Positions 53,306 through 60,846 of a stretch of 64,000 bases of DNA are shown piece after piece. Made by a program: the position numbers and the translations under genes. Every line of letters begins with the position of its first letter. Positions within the stretch are counted from its first letter, which is position 1. The DNA comes from Bacillota bacterium (GTDB taxonomy: Bacteria; Bacillota; Clostridia; Lachnospirales; Lachnospiraceae). The notes beneath the pieces were generated by a model. That model did not search any database. It worked only from the letters and a program-made list of their open reading frames with translations, and was not told the origin of the DNA. The stretch covers positions 1 to 64,000 of the forward strand of contig JAEWCQ010000023.1 in the NCBI GenBank assembly GCA_023390555.1, in the 5' to 3' direction.

Positions 53306-54346
53306 TTAAAAAGCCGTTTCAATACTAAAAAACGGATCTCTGATGCCAGCAATCCGCATACTGTTTAAGATCCGTTCCGGTATTTCTTCGTCCTGTATCT
53401 TTCCCTCCTTTACCAAAAGGACAATACTGTTCTCTCCATTCGACCGGTCATACAAAGCCACCTGATCAATGAAACGCGTCAGACCATCTGGCCGCATCCG
53501 AATCAATACGCCTACACTGATGTACTCATAAATGTTATTTTCCAAACGGTCAGCATCTTCTGATTTTTCCAGCATGTTCATCACACGATCCGGGAGATTC
53601 CGCAGATCATCCAGATGCAGTGTTGTAAATCCCCGCAGGCCAGTTGACCACTGTTCCAAGAGATATTTTACCTCGACGGAACGGGCTTCGGATAAAATCA
53701 CCCATTTTGGGTTCAAGCGCAAACAATGTTTAATTGCATCTGTATAAGAAAACCCCCTACTAATCAACAACTCAATCACATCCCGGTACGGACAGATTTC
53801 ATGCAGCCGCATTTCCAGTGTATCTTCGATCGTAACAATACGCTCACTTTCCGGTATGTACTTTACAAATGATTTCGCACACTCCGTCTTTCCTACGCCC
53901 GGCTCACCACAGAAAGCAAAATTTAATCTTGCTTTTACACAGTTGATTAAAAAGTTCAAAATTTCATCGGAACAGTAATTTTCCTCCCGCATGGACTCTA
54001 AGGTAAGCCGCATTTCAGGCGGTGTTTTTCGAATGCAGATTGATCTTCCAGTTACCGCAACTGATTCATGAGTGACTGTGATCCGCAACGTTTCTGTCTG
54101 TGCTTCCAATACATGATCCACTTTATTCAGATGCTTATTATTATAATTTGCTACCCGATCAGTTAGATCATTCACTACTTTCTCTGGTACTTCCAGATTT
54201 GAATAATATCTTCCTTTCCTTAGATCCGTGATCCACAATGCATATCCATTCCAGTCAATGTCTGTAACGTTCTTATCTTCCACGAATGGAAGCAGAACTC
54301 CAAAATCTTCCTTCTGAAACCATTCTTCTTTTTTCTTCAATTCCAA
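53306..54346 (-). CDS. CpaF/TadA/VirB11-type ATPase of the pilus-like system
   Basis: 346 residues starting at TTG with AAAGGAAGG upstream. The VirB11-type ATPase domain is clear: Walker A GEPGVGKTECAK, the Asp box IVTIEDTLEMRLHE, the Walker B region RLNPKWVILSEARS and the His box LRGFTTLHLDDL. CpaF/TadA ATPases drive Tad/Flp pilus assembly. Tn916-like transfer systems use VirB4 and do not normally carry a VirB11-type gene, so this points to a separate pilus or secretion machine inside the ICE. Confidence 0.85.
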   Translation of the reverse strand: MELKKKEEWFQKEDFGVLLPFVEDKNVTDIDWNGYALWITDLRKGRYYSNLEVPEKVVNDLTDRVANYNNKHLNKVDHVLEAQTETLRITVTHESVAVTGRSICIRKTPPEMRLTLESMREENYCSDEILNFLINCVKARLNFAFCGEPGVGKTECAKSFVKYIPESERIVTIEDTLEMRLHEICPYRDVIELLISRGFSYTDAIKHCLRLNPKWVILSEARSVEVKYLLEQWSTGLRGFTTLHLDDLRNLPDRVMNMLEKSEDADRLENNIYEYISVGVLIRMRPDGLTRFIDQVALYDRSNGENSIVLLVKEGKIQDEEIPERILNSMRIAGIRDPFFSIETAF

Positions 54347-54404
54347 TTCCTTCCTTTCAAAAGCAGAAATGGTCTAATAAAAGGCCACTTCTGCACAAAG
54401 CCAC

Positions 54405-54575
54405 CTAGCCCACCGTTGCAATCCCAGCCTTTGAAAGTACCGAGTTAATAGTATTCATAATTGCCTGAAACGCTGGGCCGTTTGTAGCCAGAATAACACC
54501 GAGAATTACAATCAATAAAATAACAACAAAAGCCGCAATAACCAAAGGGCCGTGTTCTTTCATAATAATATCCAC
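54405..54575 (-). CDS. Small membrane/pilin-like protein, first gene of the pilus operon (56 aa, GTG start)
   Basis: A GTG start with AAGGAGG 7 nt upstream gives 56 residues: a short start MDIIMKEHGPLVIA, one long membrane helix (about 11-31) and the tail GPAFQAIMNTINSVLSKAG. The size and single helix near the start resemble Flp-type major pilins, but I see no prepilin cleavage site. It begins the ATPase-platform-pseudopilin gene run. Confidence 0.65.
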   Translation of the reverse strand: MDIIMKEHGPLVIAAFVVILLIVILGVILATNGPAFQAIMNTINSVLSKAGIATVG

Positions 54576-55087
54576 TTCAATTCCTCCTTATAAAAATTTT
54601 TTACAACTAGTTACTGCATCTGCTTTTTACTAACCGCCTGACGATCAGCGGTTTATGATTTTCGTATTTTATAACGATTCCCTGATCGGACATGTCAACA
54701 ATCTTCGATCGTAACCGCCTTAGGAGTTCCACCCTAGCGGCAAGCTATCATAACAACTTGAGAGATATTTTAGTCACGTTCTGATCTCAAAGAACGTCAT
54801 CACACAATTTCATGATGCTGCCTGTGGCATTTATCTTTATTCAGTTGTCCGATAATAGGAAACAAATGTTCAGAGTTGAACATTTTTAAGAAATGACTTA
54901 AGCTAAAAGTGTTCTTAGTTTTTAGCAGAAGCATTTCGATGTTTCCCGAAAGGTTCTTGCGGTTCCAGCCGCAGGAGCCTTTTATTTTACGGCTATTTTA
55001 AGCCGATTGTCCGTCCTGCTTTGACACTACGGTCTTACAAAGACTTATTGAAATCCTTATACACCGGGACAGACCTTATCTTATTAA
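54576..55087. other. Gene-free 510 bp upstream of the pilus operon; possible structured RNA
   Basis: No gene is seen. The region contains TTAGGAGTTCCACCCTAGCGGCAAGC near 54719 and a strong hairpin near its right side. It should hold the pilus-operon promoter. A plus-strand transcript ending at the hairpin at 54952-54983 is possible, because that hairpin is followed by T-rich sequence only on the plus strand. I could not match it to a known RNA family. Confidence 0.4.
54952..54983 (+). terminator. Strong hairpin with plus-strand T-run
   Basis: GGTTCTTGCGG pairs over 11 bp (with two G-U) with CCGCAGGAGCC around TTCCAG, followed by TTTTATTTT on the plus strand. No plus-strand gene precedes it, hence the suspicion of a non-coding transcript. 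Confidence 0.55.
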
Positions 55088-56578
55088 TCAATGACTCTTC
55101 TGGTATTCCTTTAAATAATCGACCAAAGCGGTTTTATTCGTATTGCATTCGTAGAAAGTCCTAGATTCATCCTCAACGATTTTTGTACCCTTTGAACTCC
55201 ATGTTGTTTTTATTCCAAGCAGATAATACTGCTCTGCTGCATATTCATAGTCATTAGACTCCTTATAATCTTTCCATGCATGTTTCCGGTTTACCTTTAC
55301 CACAATAGCCACCTTATTGCTCAAATCGTACCGATAATACTTTTCTCCTGTAAGCTGCTGATCAATCCATACTGGCCAGCTTCTATAACCATCTATAAAA
55401 TCTTTTCTTTGTTCGTTATTTTTCAATACTGGCAGCTCCGGTTGCTTCACTTCTTCCGGTTGTTGTACCTCTTGATATTCAACCGTTTGTACAATATCCA
55501 CTTTTAACTCTTCTTCATAATTTTGCTGCACTGATCTGTTACAACGATAACCACATTTATCCTCACAGAACTTACAGCATGGATCTGGGATCTGTCCTGC
55601 TTTCTGGATTGCAAGATCACGATTCACGAACTGACATTTATTTCCCACTTCCGACTGCAAATTTTTTAGTACATTGACTGTCGTACAATCAAACGGATTC
55701 GACAACGGAGCTTCACGGCAATAACAATTTTTCTGGCGAATGTCACAATCCATCGAGCAATCAAAACAGTCATGATCTCCCTCGCATCCCACTACGTTAA
55801 ATGAATCATCGTCCGGGTAAACTCTCTTCGATGTGCCGTATGCCGATGTTTTTTCCTCAACCGTTTCCGGCTCTAGTGTCTGATCCTTTTTATCCAGATG
55901 ATCCTCTAATCCGATATAATTTCTTGTATAAAGCCCAACACCACATACATATTTACAAGACTTAACACATAAACAACTTCTACAGCACCCGGCACAACCC
56001 TCAATGTTTCCATTTTTTGTGAAATGCTTCTTCATAACTTCTTCTATATTACAGACAATACCCGGAAAGCTGGTGCAAAAAACTTCTTTTTGCTGTTGCG
56101 ATGTCGCAACTTCCGGCACTTTTCCACTCCATTTTTTTTTCAAATCTCGGATTTGCTTAATTGTCATTTCTGGCTTTATCTGCTGCCGTTTCTTTTCGTC
56201 CAGTGAAAGCATTTCTTTTAACTGGGAATAAGAATAGTCTTTGTATTTATCATCCAGCCACATACCATGTGTCGTTCCATATTCACCGGAAGTTCCAGAA
56301 AAAGCCATAAACACATTAATGCATCGTGACACCTCTGACTTATCCATGTGAAAATTCTTATCCACGAACTCATAAAAATCACTGTAACCGTAGTCATGAT
56401 AATATTCCATATCCCGGCACTCTGCCAGATGGAACCCTAAACGAATAAAATTAGATTTGATATCCAATATGTCACGATAGATATACTCAAAAGAACCCTC
56501 TGCCATTTCACGTGTTTCATGGAAATTGATTAATCCATACACTGGCTTAATTTCTTCTTTCACATTGTTCCAGCTCAT
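55088..56578 (-). CDS. Cys-rich ICE protein with N-terminal DUF3102-like region (496 aa)
   Basis: Residues 1-130 are helical and resemble the DUF3102/ParB-related region seen in many ICE proteins (FIRLGFHLAECRDMEYYHDYGYSDFYEFVDKN). The middle 200 residues carry three clusters of Cys: CAGCCRSCLCVKSCKYVC, CFDCSMDCDIRQKNCYC and CCKFCEDKCGYRC, likely metal or Fe-S sites. The C-terminal 150 residues are acidic and mixed. Function unknown; its place next to the regulatory genes suggests a DNA-linked role. One palindrome copy lies inside the coding sequence. Confidence 0.65.
   Translation of the reverse strand: MSWNNVKEEIKPVYGLINFHETREMAEGSFEYIYRDILDIKSNFIRLGFHLAECRDMEYYHDYGYSDFYEFVDKNFHMDKSEVSRCINVFMAFSGTSGEYGTTHGMWLDDKYKDYSYSQLKEMLSLDEKKRQQIKPEMTIKQIRDLKKKWSGKVPEVATSQQQKEVFCTSFPGIVCNIEEVMKKHFTKNGNIEGCAGCCRSCLCVKSCKYVCGVGLYTRNYIGLEDHLDKKDQTLEPETVEEKTSAYGTSKRVYPDDDSFNVVGCEGDHDCFDCSMDCDIRQKNCYCREAPLSNPFDCTTVNVLKNLQSEVGNKCQFVNRDLAIQKAGQIPDPCCKFCEDKCGYRCNRSVQQNYEEELKVDIVQTVEYQEVQQPEEVKQPELPVLKNNEQRKDFIDGYRSWPVWIDQQLTGEKYYRYDLSNKVAIVVKVNRKHAWKDYKESNDYEYAAEQYYLLGIKTTWSSKGTKIVEDESRTFYECNTNKTALVDYLKEYQKSH
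56095..56110. repeat. Palindrome copy 5, inside a coding sequence (GTTGCGATGTCGCAAC)
   Basis: Within the Cys-rich gene, encoding ...EVATSQQ... on the minus strand. Unlike the other four copies it is not near a start codon, which argues for a DNA-binding site, or for a mobile micro-repeat, over a purely translational role. Confidence 0.65.
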
Positions 56579-56588
56579 ACAATCACCT

Positions 56589-56834
56589 CTATGCAGACAA
56601 TTTGTATCTTATCAGATCTTTCATAATATCAACCGCCTGCTTATTTCCGCACTCGATCATATACCCAAGCCAACTTCTTAAATAAAGCAGATACGAACCA
56701 TCCTTAAACTGATCCACATATTCATCAATATAAAGCTTTCTATCAACTTCTAAATCTTCCGATTCGGAATATTCTAGTGCCAGTTCCACGCTTTTTGCAA
56801 TAACTTCATTTCTAAGCAATTCACGACTTTTCAT
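56589..56834 (-). CDS. Small helical ICE protein (81 aa)
   Basis: Acidic N-terminus (MKSRELLRNEVIAKSVELAL) and a helical remainder ending in KQAVDIMKDLIRYKLSA. No family recognised. It lies 10 bp after the next upstream gene's position in a run of small genes downstream of the divergent promoter. Confidence 0.55.
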   Translation of the reverse strand: MKSRELLRNEVIAKSVELALEYSESEDLEVDRKLYIDEYVDQFKDGSYLLYLRSWLGYMIECGNKQAVDIMKDLIRYKLSA

Positions 56835-56856
56835 CTTTCATCCCTCCTGACAAATA

Positions 56857-57198
56857 CTATCTGATCACTTTGGCTTCTAGTACCGCATCCAGATCAACAT
56901 TTACAAATCTGCCAGCGCAGAAAACCTTTATCGAATCACTACTTCCCTTTTGTACGGATGCATTTTCAAAATACACATGATCCAATGTTTCAAGATTCAT
57001 TACACAACTTGCTTCATTTTCCAAGCATTCCCGAATGAGCGTAACCGCCTGTTTTCTTCTCTCACTGCAATCACACCTTTCTCCTGCATCGAAATGCTCT
57101 TTACATACCGAACAAATCTGTTCATATCCCATGTTCACACCATACCTTTCTTTTATGTACTCCTGTACTGCAATCTTATTGACTTTGCAGGTCTTCAT
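56857..57198 (-). CDS. Small Cys-containing ICE protein (113 aa)
   Basis: Contains C-x-x-C with a later C-x-C (ICSVCKEHFDAGERCDCSE), a possible zinc site, and a beta-rich C-terminus (VKVFCAGRFVNVDLDAVLEAKV). No family recognised. Confidence 0.55.
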   Translation of the reverse strand: MKTCKVNKIAVQEYIKERYGVNMGYEQICSVCKEHFDAGERCDCSERRKQAVTLIRECLENEASCVMNLETLDHVYFENASVQKGSSDSIKVFCAGRFVNVDLDAVLEAKVIR

Positions 57199-57237
57199 AT
57201 AATTCCAACTCTTTTTCTATATTCATTTCTCGTCTTT

Positions 57238-57465
57238 CTAAACTACTCCACACCGAATCCTACTTTTCTTTTCAATCTTAATCTGCTTAAGACGATATTC
57301 CTCTAGTCCCGCCGTATCAAATAGAATCGGACTATTTTGTGCTGTCACATTTGCTTGCCATGCAAATGTCTGATCTGGTTCTGCATATGCCTTTCTTAAA
57401 AACGATTCTGCTATTCCCATCCGCTTCAATTGAGACATATTCATGACAGGTTTCGCATACTTCAT
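57238..57465 (-). CDS. Small DNA-binding-like ICE protein (75 aa)
   Basis: Begins MKYAKPVMNMSQLKRMGIAESFLRKAYAEPDQTFAW, like a short excisionase/HTH domain that recognises a helix with R-K-A-Y, and ends with a basic tail (QIKIEKKSRIRC). It may be the excisionase of the ICE. Ribosome site AAGGAG upstream. Confidence 0.5.
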   Translation of the reverse strand: MKYAKPVMNMSQLKRMGIAESFLRKAYAEPDQTFAWQANVTAQNSPILFDTAGLEEYRLKQIKIEKKSRIRCGVV

Positions 57466-57498
57466 CTTTTTCTCCTTTCTTATATCAAAATGTTTCTT

Positions 57499-57723
57499 TT
57501 ACGACACTTCTTTGCTAAAAAAAATAATATAAATATCTTTATCATTTAGGCTCAATTCATCTGCCATTCCAAGAAGCTCTTTTCTTGTAAATTCAGTTTT
57601 ACCTTTTAATTTCCTAAAATAAGATGTTCTACTCATAACAATTCCCTTTTTGTTTAAATTCAGCAATAATCTTTCTACACCGCCATACTCTGATACTCTT
57701 TTTTTTAATTCTTCTACCTGCAT
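57499..57723 (-). CDS. Small XRE-like regulator (74 aa), divergent from the repressor
   Basis: Residues 12-60 fit a short HTH of the type used by phage Cro-like proteins (ERLLLNLNKKGIVMSRTSYFRK ... FTRKELLGMADELSLN). It is the first gene on the minus side of the switch and has AAGGAGG before the ATG. A Cro-like antagonist of the divergent XRE repressor is the natural guess. Confidence 0.6.
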   Translation of the reverse strand: MQVEELKKRVSEYGGVERLLLNLNKKGIVMSRTSYFRKLKGKTEFTRKELLGMADELSLNDKDIYIIFFSKEVS

Positions 57724-57750
57724 CTGACCACCTCCTTAAATTGTGTCATT

Positions 57751-57860
57751 TAAGACACTTTTAATATAACACCATAATTTTCCAATGTCAACACATAAAT
57801 GACACATTTTTTTACTTTTTGTTTTTAATAGTTGCATATATGACACTTTTATGATATATT
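57751..57860. promoter_or_regulatory. Divergent promoters and GACACTTTT operators of the ICE switch
   Basis: Plus promoter: TTGCAT (57832-57837), 17 bp, TATATT (57855-57860), driving the repressor. Minus promoter: TTGACA (complement of 57786-57791), 17 bp, TATATT (complement of 57763-57768), driving the 74-aa gene. TGACACTTTTAT lies in the plus spacer, AAGACACTTTTA at about 57752-57763, and AATGACACATTT near 57798. These are likely repressor sites. Confidence 0.7.
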
Positions 57861-57883
57861 ACTTATTAGAAAGAGGTGAGCAT

Positions 57884-58312
57884 ATGAAAAATCAACTGTA
57901 CAATAGACGAAAAGAATTGGGTTTAACACTAGAACAAGTCGGCGATCTATGCGAAGTCGGTAAAAGTACAGTTAGAAAGTGGGAAACTGGTGAAATAAAT
58001 AATATGGGAAGAGATAAAATTATCAAATTATCAAAAGCTCTTAAAGTTTCCCCTCAATTTGTGCTTCAAGCTGATTGCAATGAACGTGTCTTATCAACAT
58101 ACGATATGAGGCTCCTTGCATATATTGACAAACTAACAGATATCGGCAAAAACAAAGTTTTGAATTATGCTAATGACTTAATAACAAATCCAACATACAA
58201 AAAAGACGATAATATTGTTAATGCAGCACACGAACGAACCGATGTAAAATTAACAAAGGAAGGACAGGAGCATGACGACAATATTATGATGGACGATAGT
58301 GAATGGGAGTGA
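57884..58312 (+). CDS. XRE-family repressor of the ICE
   Basis: 142 residues with an N-terminal helix-turn-helix (RRKELGLTLEQVGDLCEVGKSTVRKWETG) and a helical C-terminus with a Asp/Glu-rich end (DDNIMMDDSEWE). Start at 57884 has AGAGGTGAG. It overlaps the next gene by 14 bp. It should repress the minus-strand operon until cleaved by its metallopeptidase partner, as ImmR does in ICEBs1. Confidence 0.85.
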   Translation: MKNQLYNRRKELGLTLEQVGDLCEVGKSTVRKWETGEINNMGRDKIIKLSKALKVSPQFVLQADCNERVLSTYDMRLLAYIDKLTDIGKNKVLNYANDLITNPTYKKDDNIVNAAHERTDVKLTKEGQEHDDNIMMDDSEWE

Positions 58313-58775
58313 CACTTTATTGACATATGAAGAATTATTATTAGAAGCTGAAGCTCAAAATCTTACTGTAAAAGAAAAACAGCTAGAAAATAATGACGGG
58401 CGAATATTAGGAAATCGTATTGCTATTCGCTCAAATATACCAACCCCTAAAAAAGCCTGTGCACTAGCAGAAGAAATCGGGCACCATATTACCACATATG
58501 GAAATATTTTAGATCAAACCAAAACAGAAAATCGTAAACAAGAACATCGTGCAAGAGCATGGGCATACGATAAACAAATTGGCTTAATTGGACTTATAAA
58601 TGCCTATCTATATGGATGCAGAAATCGATATGAAATTGCTGAATTTTTAAATGTGACAGAACCCTTTCTTTCCGATGCCATAAATGCCTACAAAGCAAAA
58701 TATGGTCTATATACCATAGTCGACAATTATATTATTTATTTTGAACCTTTAAGTATTCTTAAAATATTCAATTAA
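58299..58775 (+). CDS. ImmA/IrrE-family metallopeptidase of the ICE
   Basis: 158 residues. The zinc site reads LAEEIGHHITTYG, the variant of HExxH (EExxH) found in many repressor-partner peptidases of this family, and a later region RARAWAYDKQIGL fits the family. It presumably cleaves the upstream repressor to induce transfer. A TTG at 58320 after the repressor stop is an alternative start. Confidence 0.8.
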   Translation: MNGSDTLLTYEELLLEAEAQNLTVKEKQLENNDGRILGNRIAIRSNIPTPKKACALAEEIGHHITTYGNILDQTKTENRKQEHRARAWAYDKQIGLIGLINAYLYGCRNRYEIAEFLNVTEPFLSDAINAYKAKYGLYTIVDNYIIYFEPLSILKIFN

Positions 58776-58777
58776 AA

Positions 58778-58807
58778 ACCGCCCTGGTACTGCAATACCA
58801 AGACGGT
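58778..58807. terminator. Hairpin between the immA-like and integrase genes
   Basis: ACCGCCCTGGTA pairs with TACCAAGACGGT around CTGCAA. T-rich sequence follows only on the minus strand, so as a terminator it would work for transcripts coming from the right. It could also control integrase expression. Confidence 0.55.
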
Positions 58808-58927
58808 CTGTATACTCCGAAGAGATACACCTTTACACAAATATATTGTATCATCTTCGGTGACAGCCTGCAAGAGACAGACTGTTATTTTTATACCCAT
58901 TTATTCATATTACAGGAGGATGATACT

Positions 58928-60022
58928 ATGGCAAATACAAAATATGCACGCGGAGCTGACGGTTACTTTCAGACTAAGGTCTGGGACGGAACCTATGTGA
59001 ATGGTACAAAGCACCGTGTATCACTGCGAACAAAGAAAAGTAGCAAAGAACTAGAAAATATGGTCATAGAACACAACCAGCGAATGAAAGAACGAAGTTA
59101 TATTCGCAAGTCTGATGTTACTTTCATTGAATACGCCAAAGAATGGAAAAAAGTCTATAAAGCCAATCTTTCTAAGAATACACAAGCAATGTATGACAAT
59201 ATTATCGAAAAGCATTTTGTTACTCTAAGCTGCAAGATTTCTGATATTAACAGAATACATTACTTTATGCTTATTAATGCAATATCAGGCACGCGAACAC
59301 AACAACAAGCCAGCATGACTTTTAAACAGATTATAAAGAGTGCGATCAAGGATAAACTTCTTCCCGCCAGCGTCTTAGATGAAATTTTTGACGATGCAGT
59401 GAAAATCAAGTATAAATCACCAGAGAAAAGAGCGCTCACCGAGAATGAAAAACAAGCTGTCTTTTCAAATAATCTTTCATTACCAGACAAGACTTTCTTA
59501 TATATTCTATACGGATGCGGCTTAAGACGCGGAGAAGCCCTCGCCCTGACACGCTTTAATATCAACCTAGAACGCAAAGAGTTGACTGTAAACAATTCCC
59601 TAGCTTTTGATAATAACACTCCGTATTTAAAAGACACAAAAACCGTAAACGGAGTACGGACAATTCCCATTCCAGATATTGTTATTGATACTTTAAAATC
59701 ATACCTTGACGTTTTAAAAGGAACCATTCTTTTTCCATCGAAAAGTAAAGGCTATATGACCAAATCGTCCTACATTAAAATGTGGAAACGAATTATCAAA
59801 GGTCTAAACCAAGCAGCAAAAGAGCCCATCACTGGATTGACTGCACATATCTTCCGGCACAATTATTGTGCAAGCCTTTGTTATATGATTCCCGAAATAA
59901 GTATCGGCAAAATTGCGGAACTACTGGGCGATACTGATAGGATGGTTATTGAAGTATACAACCACGTCATCGAGAAAAAAGAAAAGCCCCATTCCGTAGT
60001 CGAAAATGCCCTTGCATTATGA
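58928..60022 (+). CDS. int: Tyrosine recombinase (integrase) of the ICE
   Basis: 364 residues. The N-terminus (GADGYFQTKVWDGTYVNGTKHRVSLRT) is an arm-binding domain; the catalytic domain has the first Arg in GCGLRRGEALAL, HIFRHNYCA for the His-x-x-Arg motif and Tyr in VIEVYNHV. Strong AGGAGG before the ATG. Its TGA stop is part of the arm repeat at 60020-60038, and the att core lies 163 bp further on, which is the usual integrase-att layout. Confidence 0.9.
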   Translation: MANTKYARGADGYFQTKVWDGTYVNGTKHRVSLRTKKSSKELENMVIEHNQRMKERSYIRKSDVTFIEYAKEWKKVYKANLSKNTQAMYDNIIEKHFVTLSCKISDINRIHYFMLINAISGTRTQQQASMTFKQIIKSAIKDKLLPASVLDEIFDDAVKIKYKSPEKRALTENEKQAVFSNNLSLPDKTFLYILYGCGLRRGEALALTRFNINLERKELTVNNSLAFDNNTPYLKDTKTVNGVRTIPIPDIVIDTLKSYLDVLKGTILFPSKSKGYMTKSSYIKMWKRIIKGLNQAAKEPITGLTAHIFRHNYCASLCYMIPEISIGKIAELLGDTDRMVIEVYNHVIEKKEKPHSVVENALAL

Positions 60023-60057
60023 GACACTTTTGAGACATTGAGATGAAAATGAGACAT
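60020..60057. repeat. Integrase arm-type repeats, right end
   Basis: TGAGACACTTTTGAGACAT at 60020-60038 is identical to the left-end copy at 31117-31135, and a third TGAGACAT is at 60050-60057. Short direct repeats of TGAGACA on both inner flanks are typical arm sites. Confidence 0.6.
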
Positions 60058-60110
60058 TCACTTTGGTCAAAATCAGGGTATTCGGTAGTATCACTTCAAG
60101 ACATGAAAAT

Positions 60111-60143
60111 AGCGGAAACACCAGTAAAATCAGTGCTTCCGCT
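60111..60143. terminator. Terminator-like hairpin related to the one at 9620
   Basis: AGCGGAAACAC pairs with GTGCTTCCGCT; loop and stem are close to the copy at 9620-9652. On the minus strand it directly follows the tRNA-Lys fragment, so it may have been the tRNA terminator carried by the element. Confidence 0.6.
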
Positions 60144-60156
60144 ACCTTTTTGCAAA

Positions 60157-60202
60157 TGAGACATCCGGGATTCGAACCCGGGACAACTTGATTAAAAGTC
60201 AA
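60157..60202 (-). repeat. Right attachment site: 3' half of tRNA-Lys (UUU)
   Basis: The complement reads TTGACTTTTAATCAAGTT, then CCCGGGTTCGAATCCCGG and ATGTCTC plus A, the 3' half of tRNA-Lys. It differs from the left copy at several T-arm and variable-loop positions. The 18-bp core AACTTGATTAAAAGTCAA is exact in both. No 5' half follows at 60203, so the intact gene is not here. Confidence 0.8.
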
Positions 60203-60246
60203 AGACTTAAGATATCCTCAAATCCGTTATCTTTATTCATTTCCGT

Positions 60247-60528
60247 TTACTTTTTCATACCATTTTCTTTTTCAATTTCATCCCAGCAACATTGTATATA
60301 ATCGCTTTTTTTATCCGCTATTTTATACTTTTTCTTAAAAGGATTTTTGGACTTCTTTTTATACTTCTTATTTGGGTCAATATATTTAATTCCTTTTCCG
60401 CCAGTAATAGCATGATAATCTTTTTTCTTATTCCTTTTTACAATTGGATGATATTTTTTGTCTCTTTTGACGATGTATATGAAAAATGTAATAGCTAAAA
60501 TTATTTCAATAAGCTGATATAAAGTCAT
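60247..60528 (-). CDS. Membrane protein with Lys-rich tail, provirus left arm (93 aa)
   Basis: One N-terminal membrane helix (about 5-22) and a strongly basic body (KKYHPIVKRNKKKDY, KKYKKKSKNPFKKKYK). Not recognised. It lies downstream of the repressor on the same strand, where lysogenic accessory genes often sit; superinfection exclusion is one possibility. Confidence 0.5.
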   Translation of the reverse strand: MTLYQLIEIILAITFFIYIVKRDKKYHPIVKRNKKKDYHAITGGKGIKYIDPNKKYKKKSKNPFKKKYKIADKKSDYIQCCWDEIEKENGMKK

Positions 60529-60540
60529 TGATTTATCCTC

Positions 60541-60843
60541 TTATAATGTGAAGTAGAGTTTGTAAAATAATATTCCTAGAATTATTATTAGTAATATTGT
60601 TATAAAATTTTGTTTTTTCTTTTTTCCATAAAGCCGATCGTATTCTTTTTGAGTGATATGCCTAGTATATTGTGGTTGATATTTTTTATTGAATACTTGT
60701 TTTTTATCTTCCAGTTCTTTATTGATTTGGGCAATCTCTTTTAGTTTTTCTTCATAGGCTTTTTGTTTTAATTCTAAGTCTCTTCTTGCTTCAACATATT
60801 TCTGATAATCGTGATATTTTTCATGTTCTAACTCATCAATCAT
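60541..60843 (-). CDS. Coiled-coil, tail-anchored membrane protein, provirus left arm (100 aa)
   Basis: Residues 1-55 form a coiled coil (ELKQKAYEEKLKEIAQINKEL), followed by a basic linker and a C-terminal membrane helix (about 80-98). It starts 3 bp after the repressor stop. Function unknown; perhaps an exclusion protein. Confidence 0.55.
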   Translation of the reverse strand: MIDELEHEKYHDYQKYVEARRDLELKQKAYEEKLKEIAQINKELEDKKQVFNKKYQPQYTRHITQKEYDRLYGKKKKQNFITILLIIILGILFYKLYFTL

Positions 60844-60846
60844 ATT

